The notes below the pieces were generated by a model. That model ran no database searches. It was not told where the DNA came from and was given only the letters and a program-made list of their open reading frames with translations. Shown here one piece after another: positions 8,622 to 18,130 of a stretch of 64,000 bases of DNA (position 1 is the stretch's first letter; every line of letters starts with the position of its first letter). This stretch comes from Cephaloticoccus sp. Lineage in GTDB: Bacteria > Verrucomicrobiota > Verrucomicrobiia > Opitutales > Opitutaceae. The translations under genes were made by a program, and so were the position numbers. The DNA is taken from positions 186,001 to 250,000 of the forward strand of contig JAURHD010000001.1 of assembly GCA_030833445.1 (NCBI GenBank), in the 5' to 3' direction.

Positions 8622-9377
8622 ATGACCTCCACCCTTTCAACACCTCAACTGCTCGACACCCTCTCGGTTGTCGAAGCGGTGCTCCATCTCATCAGCCGCC
8701 GTCTGCCCCTGCATATCTCGCGGGAAGACCTTGCGAGTGCCGGCAAGGTCGCGCTCGTCGAGGCCTTGGCCCGCTTCAACGGGCCCGACCGCGAGGCGCG
8801 CGCCTTCTGTTACACCCGCGTCCGCGGGGCCATCTTCGACGAACTCCGCCGGCTCGACCCCTTGTCACGGCATACCCGCGCCCGGGTGAAAACCATCAAC
8901 CGGGCCACCGAGGAGCTGACCGGTCAGCTCGGCCGCGAACCGGCCGACTATGAGGTCGCCGCCGCGGTGGGTATGACGATTGGCGATGTGCGCGAATCCA
9001 ACCGCATCGCCGTCGTCGAGTTCTGCCCGATGGATCAACTGCCCCAGAACGTGCGGTCCGGTTTGCCCGACCCGATGATTCCCTGTCCCGCCGAATCGGC
9101 GGACCGGGATGACGTCGCCCGGTCGGTGCGGGCCGCCCTCCGCCGCCTGCCCGCCAATCAGGCATTGGCGTTGCGTCGCTACTATCTGGAGGACGCCACG
9201 CTCGACATGATAGCTGACGAACTCGGGGTCTCGCGCGAACGCGCACGGCAGATCCGCGTCGCCGGAGAAAAGAAGCTCCGCGCCGACTTTATCGTGCTCG
9301 CGCACTGGCAGGCCCTGCTGGCCATTCCGCGGCGCCCTCAAGCCAACAACCACAACCTTCACCATGCAAATTCATGA
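8622..9377 (+). CDS. Sigma-70 family RNA polymerase sigma factor, FliA/WhiG-like
   Basis: A 251-residue sigma factor from the ATG at 8622. Region 2 reads SREDLASAGKVALVEALARF and AFCYTRVRGAIFDELRRLD, the FliA/SigB-type core-binding and -10 recognition helices; a region 3 helix (TEELTGQLGREPADYEVAAAVGM) and a region 4 helix-turn-helix (LDMIADELGVSRERARQI) follow. The length fits the FliA/WhiG group. No flagellar gene or anti-sigma factor lies nearby, so the regulon is unknown. A terminator directly upstream may attenuate its transcription. The ATG of the 73-codon ORF that follows overlaps its stop codon. Confidence 0.88.
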   Translation: MTSTLSTPQLLDTLSVVEAVLHLISRRLPLHISREDLASAGKVALVEALARFNGPDREARAFCYTRVRGAIFDELRRLDPLSRHTRARVKTINRATEELTGQLGREPADYEVAAAVGMTIGDVRESNRIAVVEFCPMDQLPQNVRSGLPDPMIPCPAESADRDDVARSVRAALRRLPANQALALRRYYLEDATLDMIADELGVSRERARQIRVAGEKKLRADFIVLAHWQALLAIPRRPQANNHNLHHANS

Positions 9378-9595
9378 AAACCTTAAAATCCATTCCTACG
9401 TTGACCCACCGCTGGCAACGCACCCGAAAATTCATCGGTCGTTGGTGGCCGTCGCCGCATGCCGCGACGGACGATCCGGCCGAAAACTACATCTATAACC
9501 CGGTTGCCCTTGGCACCCAGACGCTACCCTGCGTGGTCGTGTTGAAACCAAGGAAATCCACCAACGACTTCTACGATCAGTGGGGTGATAGTTAG
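9374..9595 (+). CDS. Hypothetical 73-residue protein coupled to the sigma factor
   Basis: The ATG overlaps the sigma factor stop (ATGA), an arrangement typical of translational coupling. The product is basic in its first half (RWQRTRKFIGRWWPS) and acidic and aromatic at the end (NDFYDQWGDS), with no transmembrane span or known domain. It could be a small partner of the sigma factor, but there is no sequence evidence for that. Its 3' end overlaps by four bases the end of the convergent dehydrogenase gene. Confidence 0.45.
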   Translation: MKTLKSIPTLTHRWQRTRKFIGRWWPSPHAATDDPAENYIYNPVALGTQTLPCVVVLKPRKSTNDFYDQWGDS

Positions 9596-10668
9596 CTGAT
9601 CGTTACCCAGGCCTTCGATTTCATCGAGGCCCCGATGGCCTCCAGCATCCGCTGGGTACGGAGGCCGTCGGCAAAGGTGGCGTATTCCGCCGATTTTTCC
9701 CCGCGAATAGCGCGCACAATCCCGGCCGGCGTGACAGGCTGGAAATAGCGCATGTATTCGGTGGGCAGGTGCTGCTTGGGAATATCGGTCTGCCAGGTGC
9801 CGTAGCGGGTGAGGGTCGGCCCGGCCCGCAGCCAGATGGCATCAGGGGTGTCGGATTGCACGGCGAGGGTGCCGCCTTCGCCCGAGAGCTCGATGCGGAA
9901 GAAATTGCCGTAGCCGGGCGCGACCTGCGAGGTCTCGAAACAGGCGATCACGCCACCGGTCAGTTCGCTCAGCCACGCGGCGTTGGTGTCGGTGGTGATG
10001 CGTTGCGGTTTGCCGGCGGCGTCGGGTTTTTCGGGGATGAGCGTTTGCGCGAGACCGACGACCCGTTGGTAATCCAGCCCGGTGATGAAGTTCACCCCGT
10101 CGAGCATGTGCACGCCGAGGTCGCCGAGTGCGCCGAAGCCGGCCAACGAGATGTCGTTGCGCCAGGTGTAGGGTTGGGCCGGTGCACCGAGAAAACTCTG
10201 CAGATATACGCAGTTGACCCGGTGCAGTTTACCGAGGTCACCGCGGGCAATGAGCTCGCGTGCGAAACGGAAGGCGCCGACATTGCGGTAGGAAAAATTG
10301 ATGCCGCCGTGTTTGCCGGCCTTCGCCCGCGCCGCCTCCATCGCCTCGGCTTCCGCGACCGTCATCGCCATGGGTTTTTCGCAGGCGACATGTGCCCCGT
10401 GCTCCAGCGCGAGGATCGAGAGTTCGGCGTGAAACTTGTTGGGCGTGCAGATCGAGACGAGGTCGGGCTTGGTCTCGCGCAGCATTTTCGCCGGATCGGT
10501 GAATTTGGGCACCGCTTCATAGCCGTCCGGCATACGCCACGTGGCGGGATCGGCCGGGTCGCTGATGCCGACGACTTCGACCGCGGGCAGTTTGGCGATC
10601 GCATGGAGGTGGGTGGCAGAGATGCCGCCGGCGCCGATGACGGCATAACGAATGAGGGTAATGGACAT
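9592..10668 (-). CDS. Gfo/Idh/MocA family NAD(P)-dependent oxidoreductase
   Basis: A 358-residue dehydrogenase. The N-terminal Rossmann fold shows VIGAGGISATHLHAI, then the diagnostic CEKPMAMT (EKP motif, around residue 100), followed by the alpha/beta domain with GALGDLGVHMLDGVNFI, whose aspartate and histidine belong to the substrate site. The family oxidises or reduces sugars, inositols and amino sugars; the substrate here cannot be read. It probably forms a leftward pair with the heme-binding protein gene whose stop is 16 bases upstream. Confidence 0.9.
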   Translation of the reverse strand: MSITLIRYAVIGAGGISATHLHAIAKLPAVEVVGISDPADPATWRMPDGYEAVPKFTDPAKMLRETKPDLVSICTPNKFHAELSILALEHGAHVACEKPMAMTVAEAEAMEAARAKAGKHGGINFSYRNVGAFRFARELIARGDLGKLHRVNCVYLQSFLGAPAQPYTWRNDISLAGFGALGDLGVHMLDGVNFITGLDYQRVVGLAQTLIPEKPDAAGKPQRITTDTNAAWLSELTGGVIACFETSQVAPGYGNFFRIELSGEGGTLAVQSDTPDAIWLRAGPTLTRYGTWQTDIPKQHLPTEYMRYFQPVTPAGIVRAIRGEKSAEYATFADGLRTQRMLEAIGASMKSKAWVTIS

Positions 10669-10684
10669 AAGGGACGGGGAAATT

Positions 10685-11134
10685 TTATTGGATTTGGTCG
10701 TGCACGGATCTGGCCCAGACGATCAGCGATTTGACTTCGTCGGGTGTCAGCCGGGCATCGGCATGGACGAGTTTGTAGGAGGCCAGCGGCATTTCACCGT
10801 CCTGCACCTCATCCATCAGCTCCTCGAGTTTGTGGAGCTGTTTCTTCGCCGTGTAGGTGCCGAAGGTGGAAAAATTGAAATGGGCTTTCCCTTCCTTGAC
10901 GTGATCGGCCAGCCACCATGCCACGGGTTGCACCTCCGCATACCAAGGATAGCGCGTGTTATTCGAGTGGCAGTCGAAACAGGCGCGCTCGAGAACCTGC
11001 CGAACTTCGGTCGAGGGCGGATACATGACCGTCAGGTCGTTGGGACCCGGCGCTTCCGCGGACAGATTTTTCTCCGGGCGGATGAATTGAATCCCGGCCA
11101 AGGCGATTACCAGGATCAAGAACGTCAACTTCAT
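10685..11134 (-). CDS. Heme-binding domain (cytochrome c-like) exported protein
   Basis: From the ATG at 11134 the product has 149 residues: an N-terminal membrane anchor or signal (MKLTFLILVIALAGIQFI) followed by the haem_bd domain with one CxxCH heme site (ACFDCHSNNTRYPWY) and the typical partner stretch PVAWWLADHVKEG. Such proteins are periplasmic monoheme cytochromes that often accompany carbohydrate oxidation genes in Bacteroidota and Verrucomicrobiota. Expressed with the adjacent dehydrogenase it might accept electrons, but this is context only. The frame extends to 11230 without a plausible signal peptide. The start region is divergent from the YkgJ-type gene, 85 bases away. Confidence 0.85.
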   Translation of the reverse strand: MKLTFLILVIALAGIQFIRPEKNLSAEAPGPNDLTVMYPPSTEVRQVLERACFDCHSNNTRYPWYAEVQPVAWWLADHVKEGKAHFNFSTFGTYTAKKQLHKLEELMDEVQDGEMPLASYKLVHADARLTPDEVKSLIVWARSVHDQIQ

Positions 11135-11219
11135 GGCGACAGCTTGCGCAGACACAAAAGACAGGCAAGCCCGACCACGCTTGCATCGACTTCCGCGGGG
11201 CGGCAGGCTGGGCGGGCCG

Positions 11220-11558
11220 ATGAAAACCACCCCGATCCCGGCGGATTGTCAGTGCTGCGGGGCTTGTTGTTTTTCCCTCTCACCGACCTATGTGCGCATT
11301 ACCGGCGAAGATTGGGCGCGGTTGGGTGAGATGGCGGAAACGGTGGCACATTTCGTGGGGAATCGAGCCTATATGCGGATGACAGCGGGGCACTGCGCCT
11401 CGCTGGAAATCCACCAAGACGCTGACGCCGGCGTGCGCTATGCGTGTTCCATCTATGATCGTCGGCCGCAGGTCTGCCGGGATCTGGCGCGCGGGTCCCC
11501 GCAGTGTGAAGCGGAACTGGCCCGGAAAACGGACCGCGTTATTGCGCTGAAAACATGA
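11220..11558 (+). CDS. YkgJ-family cysteine cluster protein
   Basis: A 112-residue cytoplasmic protein from the ATG at 11220. Its CQCCGACC cluster near the N-terminus and the later YACSIYDRRPQVCRDL segment are the cysteine pattern of the YkgJ/UPF0153 family, thought to bind zinc or an iron-sulfur cluster. No enzymatic role is established. The open frame continues 29 codons upstream, but that part overlaps the divergent cytochrome gene. Pyruvate carboxylase starts 63 bases downstream. Confidence 0.82.
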   Translation: MKTTPIPADCQCCGACCFSLSPTYVRITGEDWARLGEMAETVAHFVGNRAYMRMTAGHCASLEIHQDADAGVRYACSIYDRRPQVCRDLARGSPQCEAELARKTDRVIALKT

Positions 11559-11621
11559 CATAAATTTCCGGTTCTCCTTGGCGCATGCGGGGACATTCCT
11601 TACAAACGCCCCTTGTCACTC

Positions 11622-14600
11622 ATGTCAGCGCGCAAAACCAAAACCCAACCGGAGGCCGCCACCATGGCCCCATTCACTAAAATCATGGCGGCAAACCGCG
11701 GCGAAATCGCGGTGCGCATTTTCCGGGCCGGCACCGAATTGGGCCTCCGCACCGTGGCGGTTTATGCCGAGGAAGATCGTTTTTGCATTCACCGTTACAA
11801 GGCGGACGAGGGTTATCTGGTCGGGCACGGCAAGGGTCCCGTGGCGGCTTATCTCGATATTCCGAGCATCATCGGCATCGCCAAGGAAAAGGGCGTCAAC
11901 GTCATCCACCCCGGTTACGGTTTCCTGTCTGAGAATGCGGATTTTGCCCGCGCCTGCGCCAAGGCCGGCATCGCTTTCGTCGGTCCCCGTCCTGAATTGT
12001 TGGAGATGATGGGCGACAAGACAGCCGCGCGCGCGCTGGCCAAGCGCATCAAGGTGCCCGTTCTCCCCGGCACCGAGGAGCCCGTAACCGACCGCGCCGA
12101 GGCCATGAAGGTCGCGAAGGAGATTGGTTTTCCGCTCATCATTAAGGCGGCCTTTGGTGGGGGCGGTCGCGGTATGCGCATCGTGCCCAAGGCCGAGGAC
12201 CTCAGCTCGCTGTTGGACGAAGCCCAAGGCGAAGCCGAACGCGCTTTCGGCAACCCGGCGGTGTTTCTCGAAAAATACATCGGCAACGCGAAGCACATCG
12301 AAGTGCAGATTCTCGGGGACAAGCACGGCAACGTCATCCACCTGCACGAGCGCGATTGCTCGGTGCAACGCCGCCACCAGAAGGTGATCGAGGTTGCGCC
12401 GAGCTTTGGGCTGCCGCGCGAGGTGATCAGCGAGTTGTGCGAAGCCGCGGCCCGCATGGCGCGCGAGATCCGCTACGACAACGCGGGCACGATTGAATTT
12501 CTCTACGATCTCGACCGCCACGAGTGGTTCTTCATCGAGATGAACCCGCGCATCCAGGTGGAGCACACGGTCACGGAAGTCGTGACCGGGCTCGATCTCG
12601 TCCGCGCCCAAGTGCTCATCGCGCAGGGTCACGCTTTGCATTCGCCGGAGGTGGGCATGCCGCAGCAGGCCGACGTGCCGTGCAATGGCTACGCGATCCA
12701 GTGCCGCATCACCACCGAGGATCCGGAAAACAAATTCGTGCCAGATTACGGGCGCATTCTCGCCTATCGTTCACCGGGCGGTTTCGGCGTCCGCCTCGAC
12801 GGCGGCATGGGTTACGCCGGCGCGGTCATCACCCCGTTCTACGACTCGATGTTGGTGAAGGTCATCACCAGCGGACAGAGCTACGAGCTCGCCCTCAACC
12901 GCGCTCGTCGCGTGTTGAGCGAATTCCGTATCCGCGGCGTGAAGACCAACATTCCGTTCCTCGAGAACGTCATTGCGCATCCGCTCTTCCGCACCGGCCA
13001 GGCCACGACCACGTTGATCGACACCACGCCGGAGCTCTTCCGCTTCAAGGCCCGGCGCGACCGCGCGACCAAGATTCTCAGTTTCCTCGGCAACGTGATC
13101 GTCAACGGCAACCCGCACGCCAAGGGTTACAAGCCCGGCAAGGTGCTGCCGACCGTGCTTTCACCCAGCGTCGATGATCGCAGCGCCCCGCCGGACGGCA
13201 CCCGGCAACTGCTGCACAATCTCGGAGCGAAAAAATTCGCCGAGTGGACGCTCAAGCAGAAACGCCTCCTGATCACCGACACGACTTTCCGCGATGCGCA
13301 CCAATCGCTGATGGCGACCCGCGTGCGCAGTTACGACATGTTGGCCTGTGCCGGCCATCTTGCCCGCCGTGCGCCTGAGCTCTACTCGCTGGAGATGTGG
13401 GGCGGTGCGACCTTCGACACCGCCATGCGCTTCCTCAACGAGGATCCGTGGGAACGGTTGCGCGATCTGCGTGCCCGCGTGCCGAACATCTGTTTCCAAA
13501 TGCTCTTCCGCGGCTCGAACGCCGTGGGTTATTCGAACTATCCCGACTCGGTCGTGGCCGGCTTCGTCAAGCACGCCGCCGCGAGCGGCATGGATATCTT
13601 CCGCATTTTCGATTCGCTCAACTACCTGCCCAACCTGCGCGTCGCGATGGAAGCGGTGCAGGACACCCACGCGATCTGCGAAGGCACACTGTGCTATGCC
13701 GGCGACATCCTCGACGAGAAGCGCGACAAGTTCTCCCTCAAGTATTACGTCCGTATGGCGAAGGAGCTCGAGAAAATGGGCGCCCACGCCATCGCAATCA
13801 AGGACATGGCGGGGCTCTGCCGGCCCTTCGCGGCCCACAAGCTCGTCAAGACGCTGAAGTCCGAGGTCGGCGTGCCGATTCATTTCCACACGCACGACAC
13901 CAGCGGTATCAATTCCGCCTCGATCATGCAGGCGAGTGCGGCTGGCGTGGATATTGTCGACCTCGCCATCGCCTCAATGTCAGGCAGCACCGCCCAGCCG
14001 AACCTCAACTCGATCGTGGCCGCGTTGCAACACACCCCGCGTGACACCAAGCTCGATCTCGCCCAACTCGACACCTACTCCGACTACTGGGAACAGGTGC
14101 GCCCGTATTATGCGCCGTTCGATACCGCGCCCAAGACCGGCAGCGCTGAGGTTTATCTGCACGAGATGCCCGGTGGCCAGTTCACCAACCTCAAGGAGCA
14201 GGCCGGCGCCATGGGCGTCTCGCATCGCTGGCCGGAGATCGCGCGCACCTATGCCGAGGTGAACCAACTCTTCGGCGACATCGTGAAAGTCACCCCGTCT
14301 TCCAAGGTCGTCGGTGACATGGCGCTGTTCCTCTTTTCGCGCGGCATCAAACCGGCCGACGTGGTCAACCTGCCGCCCGGCGATACCCCGTTCCCCGAGA
14401 GCGTGATCGACATGCTTAGTGGCGGCCTTGGCTGGCCCGAAGGTGGCTGGCCGGTCGGCGTCTGGCGCGCCGTGCTGGGAGAGAAAAAATTGAAGGCTGC
14501 GCAGACCAAGTATCGTGCCGCCTTGGCCGCCGAAAAGAAACGCGCGGCGAAAAAATCGTCCAAGCCCACGGTAATCAACCAGGCCGAGTTGACGAAACTG

Positions 14601-15176
14601 CGCGACGCCCTCGCGTCCAAGCTCCACCGCAATATCACGAACGACGAATTCTATTCGCACCTGATGTATCCGCAGGTGTTTGCCGATTTCTCGAAGCACC
14701 AGCGCGAGTATGGCAAAGTCAGCGTGCTGCCGACCCCGGCGTTTTTCTACGGGCTGCAACCCAAGGAAGAAATTTCCGTCGAGATCGAGGAGGGCAAGGT
14801 GCTCATCATCCGGCTCATCAATGTCAGTGAGCCCGACAAGGATGGTCGTCGCACGGTGAACTACGAACTCAACGGCATCGCCCGTGAGGTGCAGATTCTC
14901 GACAAGAATGTGACCGCCGAGACCAAGGCACGCGTGAAGGCCGATCTCTCCGATCCGCTGCAGGTCGCTGCGCCGATTCCAGGTTTGGTCGTCACGGTGT
15001 CCACGTCCGTTGGGGCCAAGGTCGCGAAGGGCGACCGCCTCTTCATGATGGAAGCGATGAAGATGCAGACCTCGGTTTATGCCGCGGAAGACGGGGTGGT
15101 GGAAGCCATCCACGCCGCCGTTGGCGACACCGTCGAGTCGAAGGACCTCATCGTGAAAATGCGCGGCAAGAGCTGA
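11622..15176 (+). CDS. pyc: Pyruvate carboxylase, single-chain
   Basis: A biotin enzyme of 1184 residues that carboxylates pyruvate to oxaloacetate, replenishing the TCA cycle. Domain order is the classic one: biotin carboxylase (KIMAANRGEIAVRIF, ATP loop FGGGGRGM, EMNPRIQVEHTVTE), carboxyltransferase beginning near residue 553 with DTTFRDAHQSLMATR, tetramerisation/PC_OADA region, and a C-terminal biotinyl domain with the biotin lysine K1147 in EAMKMQ. Length matches full-length family members. ATG 11622 is preferred over an in-frame TTG at 11613. A flavin monooxygenase gene follows 47 bases downstream. Confidence 0.96.
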   Translation: MSARKTKTQPEAATMAPFTKIMAANRGEIAVRIFRAGTELGLRTVAVYAEEDRFCIHRYKADEGYLVGHGKGPVAAYLDIPSIIGIAKEKGVNVIHPGYGFLSENADFARACAKAGIAFVGPRPELLEMMGDKTAARALAKRIKVPVLPGTEEPVTDRAEAMKVAKEIGFPLIIKAAFGGGGRGMRIVPKAEDLSSLLDEAQGEAERAFGNPAVFLEKYIGNAKHIEVQILGDKHGNVIHLHERDCSVQRRHQKVIEVAPSFGLPREVISELCEAAARMAREIRYDNAGTIEFLYDLDRHEWFFIEMNPRIQVEHTVTEVVTGLDLVRAQVLIAQGHALHSPEVGMPQQADVPCNGYAIQCRITTEDPENKFVPDYGRILAYRSPGGFGVRLDGGMGYAGAVITPFYDSMLVKVITSGQSYELALNRARRVLSEFRIRGVKTNIPFLENVIAHPLFRTGQATTTLIDTTPELFRFKARRDRATKILSFLGNVIVNGNPHAKGYKPGKVLPTVLSPSVDDRSAPPDGTRQLLHNLGAKKFAEWTLKQKRLLITDTTFRDAHQSLMATRVRSYDMLACAGHLARRAPELYSLEMWGGATFDTAMRFLNEDPWERLRDLRARVPNICFQMLFRGSNAVGYSNYPDSVVAGFVKHAAASGMDIFRIFDSLNYLPNLRVAMEAVQDTHAICEGTLCYAGDILDEKRDKFSLKYYVRMAKELEKMGAHAIAIKDMAGLCRPFAAHKLVKTLKSEVGVPIHFHTHDTSGINSASIMQASAAGVDIVDLAIASMSGSTAQPNLNSIVAALQHTPRDTKLDLAQLDTYSDYWEQVRPYYAPFDTAPKTGSAEVYLHEMPGGQFTNLKEQAGAMGVSHRWPEIARTYAEVNQLFGDIVKVTPSSKVVGDMALFLFSRGIKPADVVNLPPGDTPFPESVIDMLSGGLGWPEGGWPVGVWRAVLGEKKLKAAQTKYRAALAAEKKRAAKKSSKPTVINQAELTKLRDALASKLHRNITNDEFYSHLMYPQVFADFSKHQREYGKVSVLPTPAFFYGLQPKEEISVEIEEGKVLIIRLINVSEPDKDGRRTVNYELNGIAREVQILDKNVTAETKARVKADLSDPLQVAAPIPGLVVTVSTSVGAKVAKGDRLFMMEAMKMQTSVYAAEDGVVEAIHAAVGDTVESKDLIVKMRGKS

Positions 15177-15223
15177 AGCAACTCAACCGCTGGCAATTTT
15201 CCGGCAATTGATCAGGGTGGGGC

Positions 15224-16216
15224 ATGGCCACGTTCTCCATTCTTGATCTTTCGCCCATTCATGAGGGGGGCACGGCCACGGAGGCGTTGCAGCGCTCACT
15301 CGATCTGGCGCAGCTGGCGGAGACCTTGGGTTATCAACGCTACTGGGTGGCGGAGCACCACAACATGCCGGGCATCGCCAGTGCGGCGACGGCGGTGGTG
15401 ATCGGCCATCTCGCCGCCGGCACGAAAACGATTCGCGTCGGTTCCGGCGGAGTCATGTTGCCGAATCATGCGCCGCTGGTGATCGCCGAACAATTCGGCA
15501 CGCTGGCGGCCTTGTTTCCCGGGCGCATCGATCTGGGCTTGGGCCGGGCCCCGGGCACGGATCAATATACGGCGCGCGCACTGCGGCGCGGCAAGGCAGA
15601 CACGTCCGATCGCTTCCCGCAGGATGTCGCGGAGTTGCAGGATTACTTTCGCCCGGCCCAACCCGGACAGGCGGTGCAGGCGGTGCCGGGTGCAGGTCAG
15701 GACGTGCCGATCTGGCTGCTCGGCTCGAGTTTGTTCAGCGCGCAACTGGCTGCGCAGATGGGTCTGCCGTTTGCCTTTGCCTCACATTTTGCACCCGACC
15801 TGCTGATGGAGGCGCTGGAGGTTTACCGCGGCAATTTCAACCCGTCGAAATCGTTGGCCCAGCCACATGCGATGGCCTGCATCGGCGTCTATGCCGCCGA
15901 CACAGATCGCGAGGCGGCGCGGTTGTTTACTTCGTTGCAGCAGAGCTTTCTCAACCTGCGGCGGGGGACGCCGGGACAGTTGCCACCGCCAGTGGATGAC
16001 ATGGGGACGGTCTGGTCGCTGTTGGAATCGCGAATGGTGAATCACGCCTTTCGCGAGGCCGTGGTGGGTGATCCCGCGACTGTGAAGCGTGGCTTGGCGG
16101 ACTTTGTCGAGCGCACCGGCGTGAATGAACTCATGGTGACGTCAGCGATTTTCGATCACGCGGCGCGGCGGCACTCCTTCGAAATCATTGCGGCGGCACG
16201 GGCTGAGTTGACCTGA
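15224..16216 (+). CDS. LLM class flavin-dependent oxidoreductase
   Basis: A 330-residue luciferase-like TIM-barrel protein. It opens with [13 protein letters not shown], carries [15 protein letters not shown], and has the family hallmark [18 protein letters not shown]; an FMN- or F420-type cofactor is expected. This subgroup (alkanal monooxygenase-like, group 1) has no defined substrate. An AGGGTGG sequence lies four bases before the ATG and supports the start. The O-methyltransferase gene follows after 25 bases, suggesting co-transcription. Confidence 0.9.
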   Translation: MATFSILDLSPIHEGGTATEALQRSLDLAQLAETLGYQRYWVAEHHNMPGIASAATAVVIGHLAAGTKTIRVGSGGVMLPNHAPLVIAEQFGTLAALFPGRIDLGLGRAPGTDQYTARALRRGKADTSDRFPQDVAELQDYFRPAQPGQAVQAVPGAGQDVPIWLLGSSLFSAQLAAQMGLPFAFASHFAPDLLMEALEVYRGNFNPSKSLAQPHAMACIGVYAADTDREAARLFTSLQQSFLNLRRGTPGQLPPPVDDMGTVWSLLESRMVNHAFREAVVGDPATVKRGLADFVERTGVNELMVTSAIFDHAARRHSFEIIAAARAELT

Positions 16217-16241
16217 GCCGGTCCTCAAGGATTCTTACCCG

Positions 16242-16910
16242 ATGAATCCCGCACAATGGACCGAGGTGGATCAGTATTTTGTGAGCAAGCTGGTGCCGGA
16301 GGATCCGATGATTGCGGCCGCGCTTGAGGCCAGTCATGCGGCGGGATTGCCGGCGATCAATGTGGCGCCCAATCAGGGGAAACTGCTGCAACTCTTCGCG
16401 CGGATGCTCGGTGCGAAACGCATCCTCGAGGTGGGCACCCTCGGTGGCTACAGCACCTTGTGGCTGGCCAAGGCGCTGCCCGCGGACGGACGGGTCATTA
16501 CCCTCGAACTCGATCCGAAACACGCCGCCGTCGCGCGCGATAATTTTTTGAAGGCAGGTTTGAACGCACAGATCGAACTCCGCGAGGGTCCGGCGGCGGA
16601 ATCGTTGAACCAGTTGATCACGGAAAAGTGCCCCGCCTTTGATTTTGTTTTCATCGATGCCGACAAGGCGAGCATCCCCGTATATTTCGAGGCGGCCCTG
16701 CGACTGTCCCATCCCGGCACGGTCATCGTGGTCGACAACGTCGTGCGCAATGGAGCGGTGCTCGACGAGTCTACCACCGATGTGAATGTGCAAGGGGTTC
16801 GCCGGTTCATGGACACGGTCGCCGCGGATAATCGGGTCACCGCGACCGCCCTTCAGACCGTCGGCAGCAAAGGCTATGATGGCTTCGCGCTGCTGCTGGT
16901 GAATAGTTAG
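16242..16910 (+). CDS. SAM-dependent O-methyltransferase (methyltransferase_3)
   Basis: A 222-residue enzyme of the catechol/caffeoyl-CoA O-methyltransferase family. The SAM loop is EVGTLGGYSTLWLA, the metal-binding acidic pair appears in FVFIDADKASI and VVDNVVRNG. It transfers a methyl group to a hydroxyl, usually of a catechol, with a divalent metal; the acceptor is unknown. Length is typical. Its stop overlaps by four bases the end of the convergent DUF4202 gene. Confidence 0.9.
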   Translation: MNPAQWTEVDQYFVSKLVPEDPMIAAALEASHAAGLPAINVAPNQGKLLQLFARMLGAKRILEVGTLGGYSTLWLAKALPADGRVITLELDPKHAAVARDNFLKAGLNAQIELREGPAAESLNQLITEKCPAFDFVFIDADKASIPVYFEAALRLSHPGTVIVVDNVVRNGAVLDESTTDVNVQGVRRFMDTVAADNRVTATALQTVGSKGYDGFALLLVNS

Positions 16911-17485
16911 CTCACGGCCTCGCGCACCAAGTCCGCGATGGCGGGCGGGAGGTCGAGCTGCAAGGCGTGCGCTTGCGCCACCGGACTCAGCTTCCGCCAG
17001 GTCTTGAGCAGGATGTCCACGAATTTTTCCTTGGGGTAGTCCGCATGCTGCGCGGCAAAGGTGCCGATCTCGTTTTCCAAAAAAACCAGCACGGCGGCGT
17101 CCTCGAGGGCCTGCGAACCGGCGTCTTTTTTCAGGTCGGTCTTGCTGACCCAGCGGGCGATATCGTCAGCCTGCGCTTCGGGCAGACCGGCCTCCAGCAC
17201 GAGTTCGCGGGCTCGCACCGCCTGTTTTTGATAAAGCGATTTGCGCCACTGCAGGTAGCCGACCTTGCCCTCCGGAAACGTGCTGCGTGGCGTGAGGAAG
17301 CGTTCTAGGTGCTGGCAGCGCGCGGCGAGGAGCAAGTGGTGCGGCGCATCCGGGACGAGTCTGGCCACCCAAGCCTCCACGCGGTCGGCATAGACCAGCT
17401 CCGCGGCAAGGCTGGTTTCAGTTTTGGTCGGGTCGGCGGCGTGGGCCTTATCAATCGACAGACGGGCTTGGTCGTAGGCGGTCAT
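16907..17485 (-). CDS. DUF4202 domain protein
   Basis: A 192-residue soluble, helix-rich protein matching DUF4202 over its whole length. Conserved stretches include AAELVYADRVEAWV, LLLAARCQHLERF and FPEGKVGYLQWRKSLY, with the family's histidine and arginine pairs (CQHLERF) that could bind metal in an HD-like way, though that is inference. No function is established. It is a single leftward gene between an O-methyltransferase (convergent) and the DUF1643 gene upstream. Confidence 0.83.
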   Translation of the reverse strand: MTAYDQARLSIDKAHAADPTKTETSLAAELVYADRVEAWVARLVPDAPHHLLLAARCQHLERFLTPRSTFPEGKVGYLQWRKSLYQKQAVRARELVLEAGLPEAQADDIARWVSKTDLKKDAGSQALEDAAVLVFLENEIGTFAAQHADYPKEKFVDILLKTWRKLSPVAQAHALQLDLPPAIADLVREAVS

Positions 17486-17548
17486 CCTTGGAAAATGCAG
17501 TAGGATTTAACCCCAATGGACACGAAAAACAGCTTGGATATACTGGAT

Positions 17549-18040
17549 TCAGGCGCATTTGCCCGGTATCCACCGCACCAGCGGCTGGTCGCCTTTGACG
17601 TAGAGTGGATGGCGCGGATGTCCGTCCTTGGTTGTCCCAAGACACCAGAGTTTGTGCTTACCCAGGAGCTTCGCGACGGCGAGGGCCCGGTCCTGGTGCA
17701 CGCCATGTGCTCCCCAGGCGGCAACCACCTTGTCACAGCGTTGTGCTGCTTCGAGGAGCGCTGCGTCATTCTCCGGGCCGACGGGGTCGGGGGTGTTGCG
17801 CATCACCTTGGGATCGGTCGCACGAAAGCCGAAAATATTGGTCATCAGAAAACCATCATAGCCCTCGCGCTCGGAAAACCCACGGATGCGCGTGAGCGTG
17901 GGGTCGAGTTGCTGCTCGTCGGCGGTGCTCGGATTAAGCCCGATCCACATGATCAATTTCTCGCCGAACAGCGGGTTGATGCGATGTAGCAGGGTATAGC
18001 GATGCCGCCGGTCGGGCGAGAAGTGACACTCGTTTTCCAC
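17549..18040 (-). CDS. DUF1643 domain protein
   Basis: A 163-residue protein with the DUF1643 hallmark MWIGLNPSTADEQQLDPTLTRIRGF, then FLMTNIFGFRATDP and VVAAWGAHG. The family is widespread, soluble and of unknown activity; the conserved NPSTAD and WG.HG motifs resemble a small nucleotide- or base-binding pocket, but this has not been shown for it. The start is supported by the conserved first strand lying about 30 residues in, as in relatives. Confidence 0.85.
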   Translation of the reverse strand: MENECHFSPDRRHRYTLLHRINPLFGEKLIMWIGLNPSTADEQQLDPTLTRIRGFSEREGYDGFLMTNIFGFRATDPKVMRNTPDPVGPENDAALLEAAQRCDKVVAAWGAHGVHQDRALAVAKLLGKHKLWCLGTTKDGHPRHPLYVKGDQPLVRWIPGKCA

Positions 18041-18056
18041 ACCCGACGATTAACTC

Positions 18057-18088
18057 GTGCAGTCCGGGCGTCGAGCCTCGGACTGCAC
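18057..18088 (-). terminator. Hairpin downstream of the DUF1508 gene
   Basis: Ten-base arms GTGCAGTCCG (18057-18066) and CGGACTGCAC (18079-18088) with a 12-base loop; a second shorter CGCCGG/CCGGCG hairpin lies at about 18093-18114. Both sit between the leftward DUF1508 stop and the DUF1643 start. There is no U-run, so a termination role is tentative. Confidence 0.45.
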
Positions 18089-18130
18089 AAATGCGCCGGA
18101 GAATTTCCCCGGCGATGGTCGCACACTCGC

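Noticed and set aside
13980..15113. A 377-codon minus-strand ORF inside pyruvate carboxylase
   Set aside because: Shadow of the pyc coding frame; no motif or start context.
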